This document shows, in pieces, positions 4,963-6,136 of a stretch of DNA of 6,136 nucleotides. The number at the start of each line of letters is the position of its first letter. The stretch's first letter is position 1. The DNA lies in the NCBI GenBank assembly GCA_014730055.1, contig WJIV01000292.1, forward strand, positions 1 to 6,136, read 5' to 3'. A model generated the notes under the pieces. It was not told where the DNA came from. It was given only the letters and a program-made list of their open reading frames with translations, and did no database searches. This stretch comes from Candidatus Bathyarchaeota archaeon. Lineage in GTDB: Archaea > Thermoproteota > Bathyarchaeia > TCS64. The position numbers and the translations under genes were made by a program.

Positions 4963-6136
4963 CGAGATCCCTCGTCAGTCTCTCTATAACGATGTCACAT
5001 GACTCAGACAGCTCATTGGGGTAGTTCTTACCCAGCCATATCTTGATATAGGCCAGCATTGTCAGTACACCGATCAGTGCCTCGGTCTTCTGTACTGGCT
5101 CTTCCCTGAGAAGCTTGAATATCGGCTCCAGTGAATGGAATCTTCCAACTAACCTTCCCCCCGAGTAGGCGTTGGCCAGAATTCTATCCGTCTCCTGGAG
5201 TACCTTCTCGACGGTGTTGTCAAGGGCTTCTAGGTCCTCGTCCCACTCATTTCTAGTTTCCTGCAGGATTATTGTGAGATTTGCCACGATGTCGTCTACA
5301 ATCCTGCGACTCCGAGACTTAAACCCTGTCTCTGGTGAGGTGAAGTAACTTTCAAAATCATCCACTGCAGCCCTGATTTTCTCTGTCTCAGACTCGATTG
5401 ATTCCCTTAAGATATCTAACGTTGCTTGGAGGGCGGAGATTCTATTTTTTAACTCCTTTATACTCGACTCTAACTCCTTTTCTCGGGCTTCCAGCTCAGA
5501 AATATGGGATGTTTTCTCCTCAACGAGTTCATGCATGCTACCGAGTTTTATTACCTCCGTCCTGAAGCTGGTGATATCGTATTCTTGCTCTTCTAGGAGT
5601 TCTTTCCACTCTATCAGTTCGCTGTCCTGTACCCCTAAGGTCTCTAGTCGTCTTAGGGAGTCAACCGCTCTGCTCCTGTCCTGCATGACTTCCTCAAGAA
5701 CTTCAAGTCTCTCCTTGATTAGGGAATTTTTTTCCTCTAGTACTGTTTGTATCTCTTTGAGTTCACTGATCCGGAATGTGAAGCCGCTTCTCTCATTGTA
5801 TTCTGTTTTTAAGTCTGTTATGAAGCGATTTATTGCGGCTCTCTCATCAAGATCTAATACTTGACCCATGTTTTTTACTGTCTTAACTATGTCGAGGATC
5901 TCTCCGGCCTCTATCCCCGCTTCTAGGTGTCTGTTTACCGCTGTTCTCAGTTCAAGATTTTGCTCGAGTTTTTCCTCTAGTTCATTATTTTCTTTTACTA
6001 AGGCTTCATTTCTCTCTTTTAGGCGTTCATTCTTCTTGGTGTTGCTCTCGAGGCTCTCATGGAGTGCCTTGGATTGACCGTAGAAGTCTATGATCTCAAC
6101 TGTGTCATGGCCAATATCGTTGACGTTGCTTAAGAC
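4943..6136 (-). CDS. Long coiled-coil protein, 5' end outside the window
   Basis: The frame is open from the right edge: 397 codons, ending in TGA at 4943-4945. The ATG at 5869 is internal, because 89 uninterrupted codons precede it and the coiled coil continues across it. Numbering from the window edge, heptad-like, Glu/Lys-rich coiled coils cover about 20-75, 122-170 and 202-265. Between them lie two short helical segments opening with LEAG(I) (near 74) and LETLG(V) (near 164). After 265 a less regular helical region leads to a C-terminal globular part (about 328-397) with two GR motifs, LEPIFKLL and a hydrophobic helix VLTMLAYIKIWL. There is no Walker A or B motif, signature motif or convincing transmembrane helix in the visible part, so it is not shown to be an SMC or Rad50 ATPase. 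From memory the layout resembles archaeal coiled-coil proteins with an N-terminal helix-turn-helix; that end is not visible. A cytosolic structural or DNA-associated scaffold role is conceivable but unproven. Its last codons overlap the next gene. Confidence 0.88.
   Translation of the reverse strand, partial: VLSNVNDIGHDTVEIIDFYGQSKALHESLESNTKKNERLKERNEALVKENNELEEKLEQNLELRTAVNRHLEAGIEAGEILDIVKTVKNMGQVLDLDERAAINRFITDLKTEYNERSGFTFRISELKEIQTVLEEKNSLIKERLEVLEEVMQDRSRAVDSLRRLETLGVQDSELIEWKELLEEQEYDITSFRTEVIKLGSMHELVEEKTSHISELEAREKELESSIKELKNRISALQATLDILRESIESETEKIRAAVDDFESYFTSPETGFKSRSRRIVDDIVANLTIILQETRNEWDEDLEALDNTVEKVLQETDRILANAYSGGRLVGRFHSLEPIFKLLREEPVQKTEALIGVLTMLAYIKIWLGKNYPNELSESCDIVIERLTRDLGEVYQK
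4969..4973 (-). promoter_or_regulatory. Shine-Dalgarno site deciding the GTG start at 4962
   Basis: GAGGG on the minus strand, six bases before the GTG, lies inside the coding sequence of the upstream coiled-coil gene. It supports GTG as the true start. It also fits a pattern in which an internal operon gene uses a ribosome site while the first genes of transcripts in this window have none. Confidence 0.65.

Noticed and set aside
5535..6077. Two serine-rich plus-strand frames
   Set aside because: They are reverse complements of Glu/Lys-rich coiled-coil sequence, which normally yields long serine/leucine-rich shadows.
1..6136. CRISPR array, tRNA, rRNA, insertion sequence, transposase or attachment site
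   Set aside because: No regularly spaced direct repeats, tRNA-like cloverleaf, conserved rRNA segments, transposase motifs or terminal inverted repeats were seen on either strand.
4943..6136. SMC/Rad50-type ATPase
   Set aside because: Coiled coils alone are not diagnostic. The C-terminal part has no Walker B, signature or D-loop motif, which an SMC C-terminal head would need.

Overview
The window most likely comes from an archaeon, probably a euryarchaeote-type lineage (possibly Thermoplasmatota-like, but that is a guess). Supporting signs are TATA-like boxes 22-30 bases before two start codons with no bacterial -35/-10 pattern, frequent AGA/AGG arginine and ATA isoleucine codons, and a secreted protein rich in N-glycosylation sequons that is held by a single C-terminal membrane helix. 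Histidine kinases of the kind seen here are common in euryarchaeotes and rare in Crenarchaeota. No rRNA, tRNA or informational gene is present to settle the taxonomy.

All four genes lie on the minus strand, so the order of transcription runs from right to left. (1) 6136-4943: the 3' part (397 codons) of a long coiled-coil protein whose start lies outside the window. (2) 4962-4564: a 132-residue helical protein of unknown function. It starts at a GTG inside the end of gene 1, with a Shine-Dalgarno sequence, so the two form a translationally coupled pair. (3) A 193-base gap holds a candidate terminator for that pair and a TATA-like promoter for the next gene. (4) 4370-2802: a 522-residue secreted, membrane-anchored surface protein with one Ig-like domain and five InlB-B-repeat-like modules. 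(5) A 136-base gap holds an AT-rich terminator candidate, a strong TATA box, and a cluster of three AAGATAA/TTATCTT elements that looks like an operator. (6) 2665 to beyond the left edge: 888 codons of a soluble multi-sensor histidine kinase (PAS-PAS-PAS-GAF-PAS-HisKA-HATPase), cut only shortly before its natural end.

The genes appear to form at least three transcription units: the coiled-coil pair, the surface protein and the kinase. The kinase has no transmembrane helix, and no response regulator lies in the window, so no direct link to the surface protein can be shown. I do not see a clearly new multi-gene system. The least explained parts are the coiled-coil protein with its overlapping small partner, the alternating repeat structure of the surface protein, and the operator-like cluster in front of the kinase.
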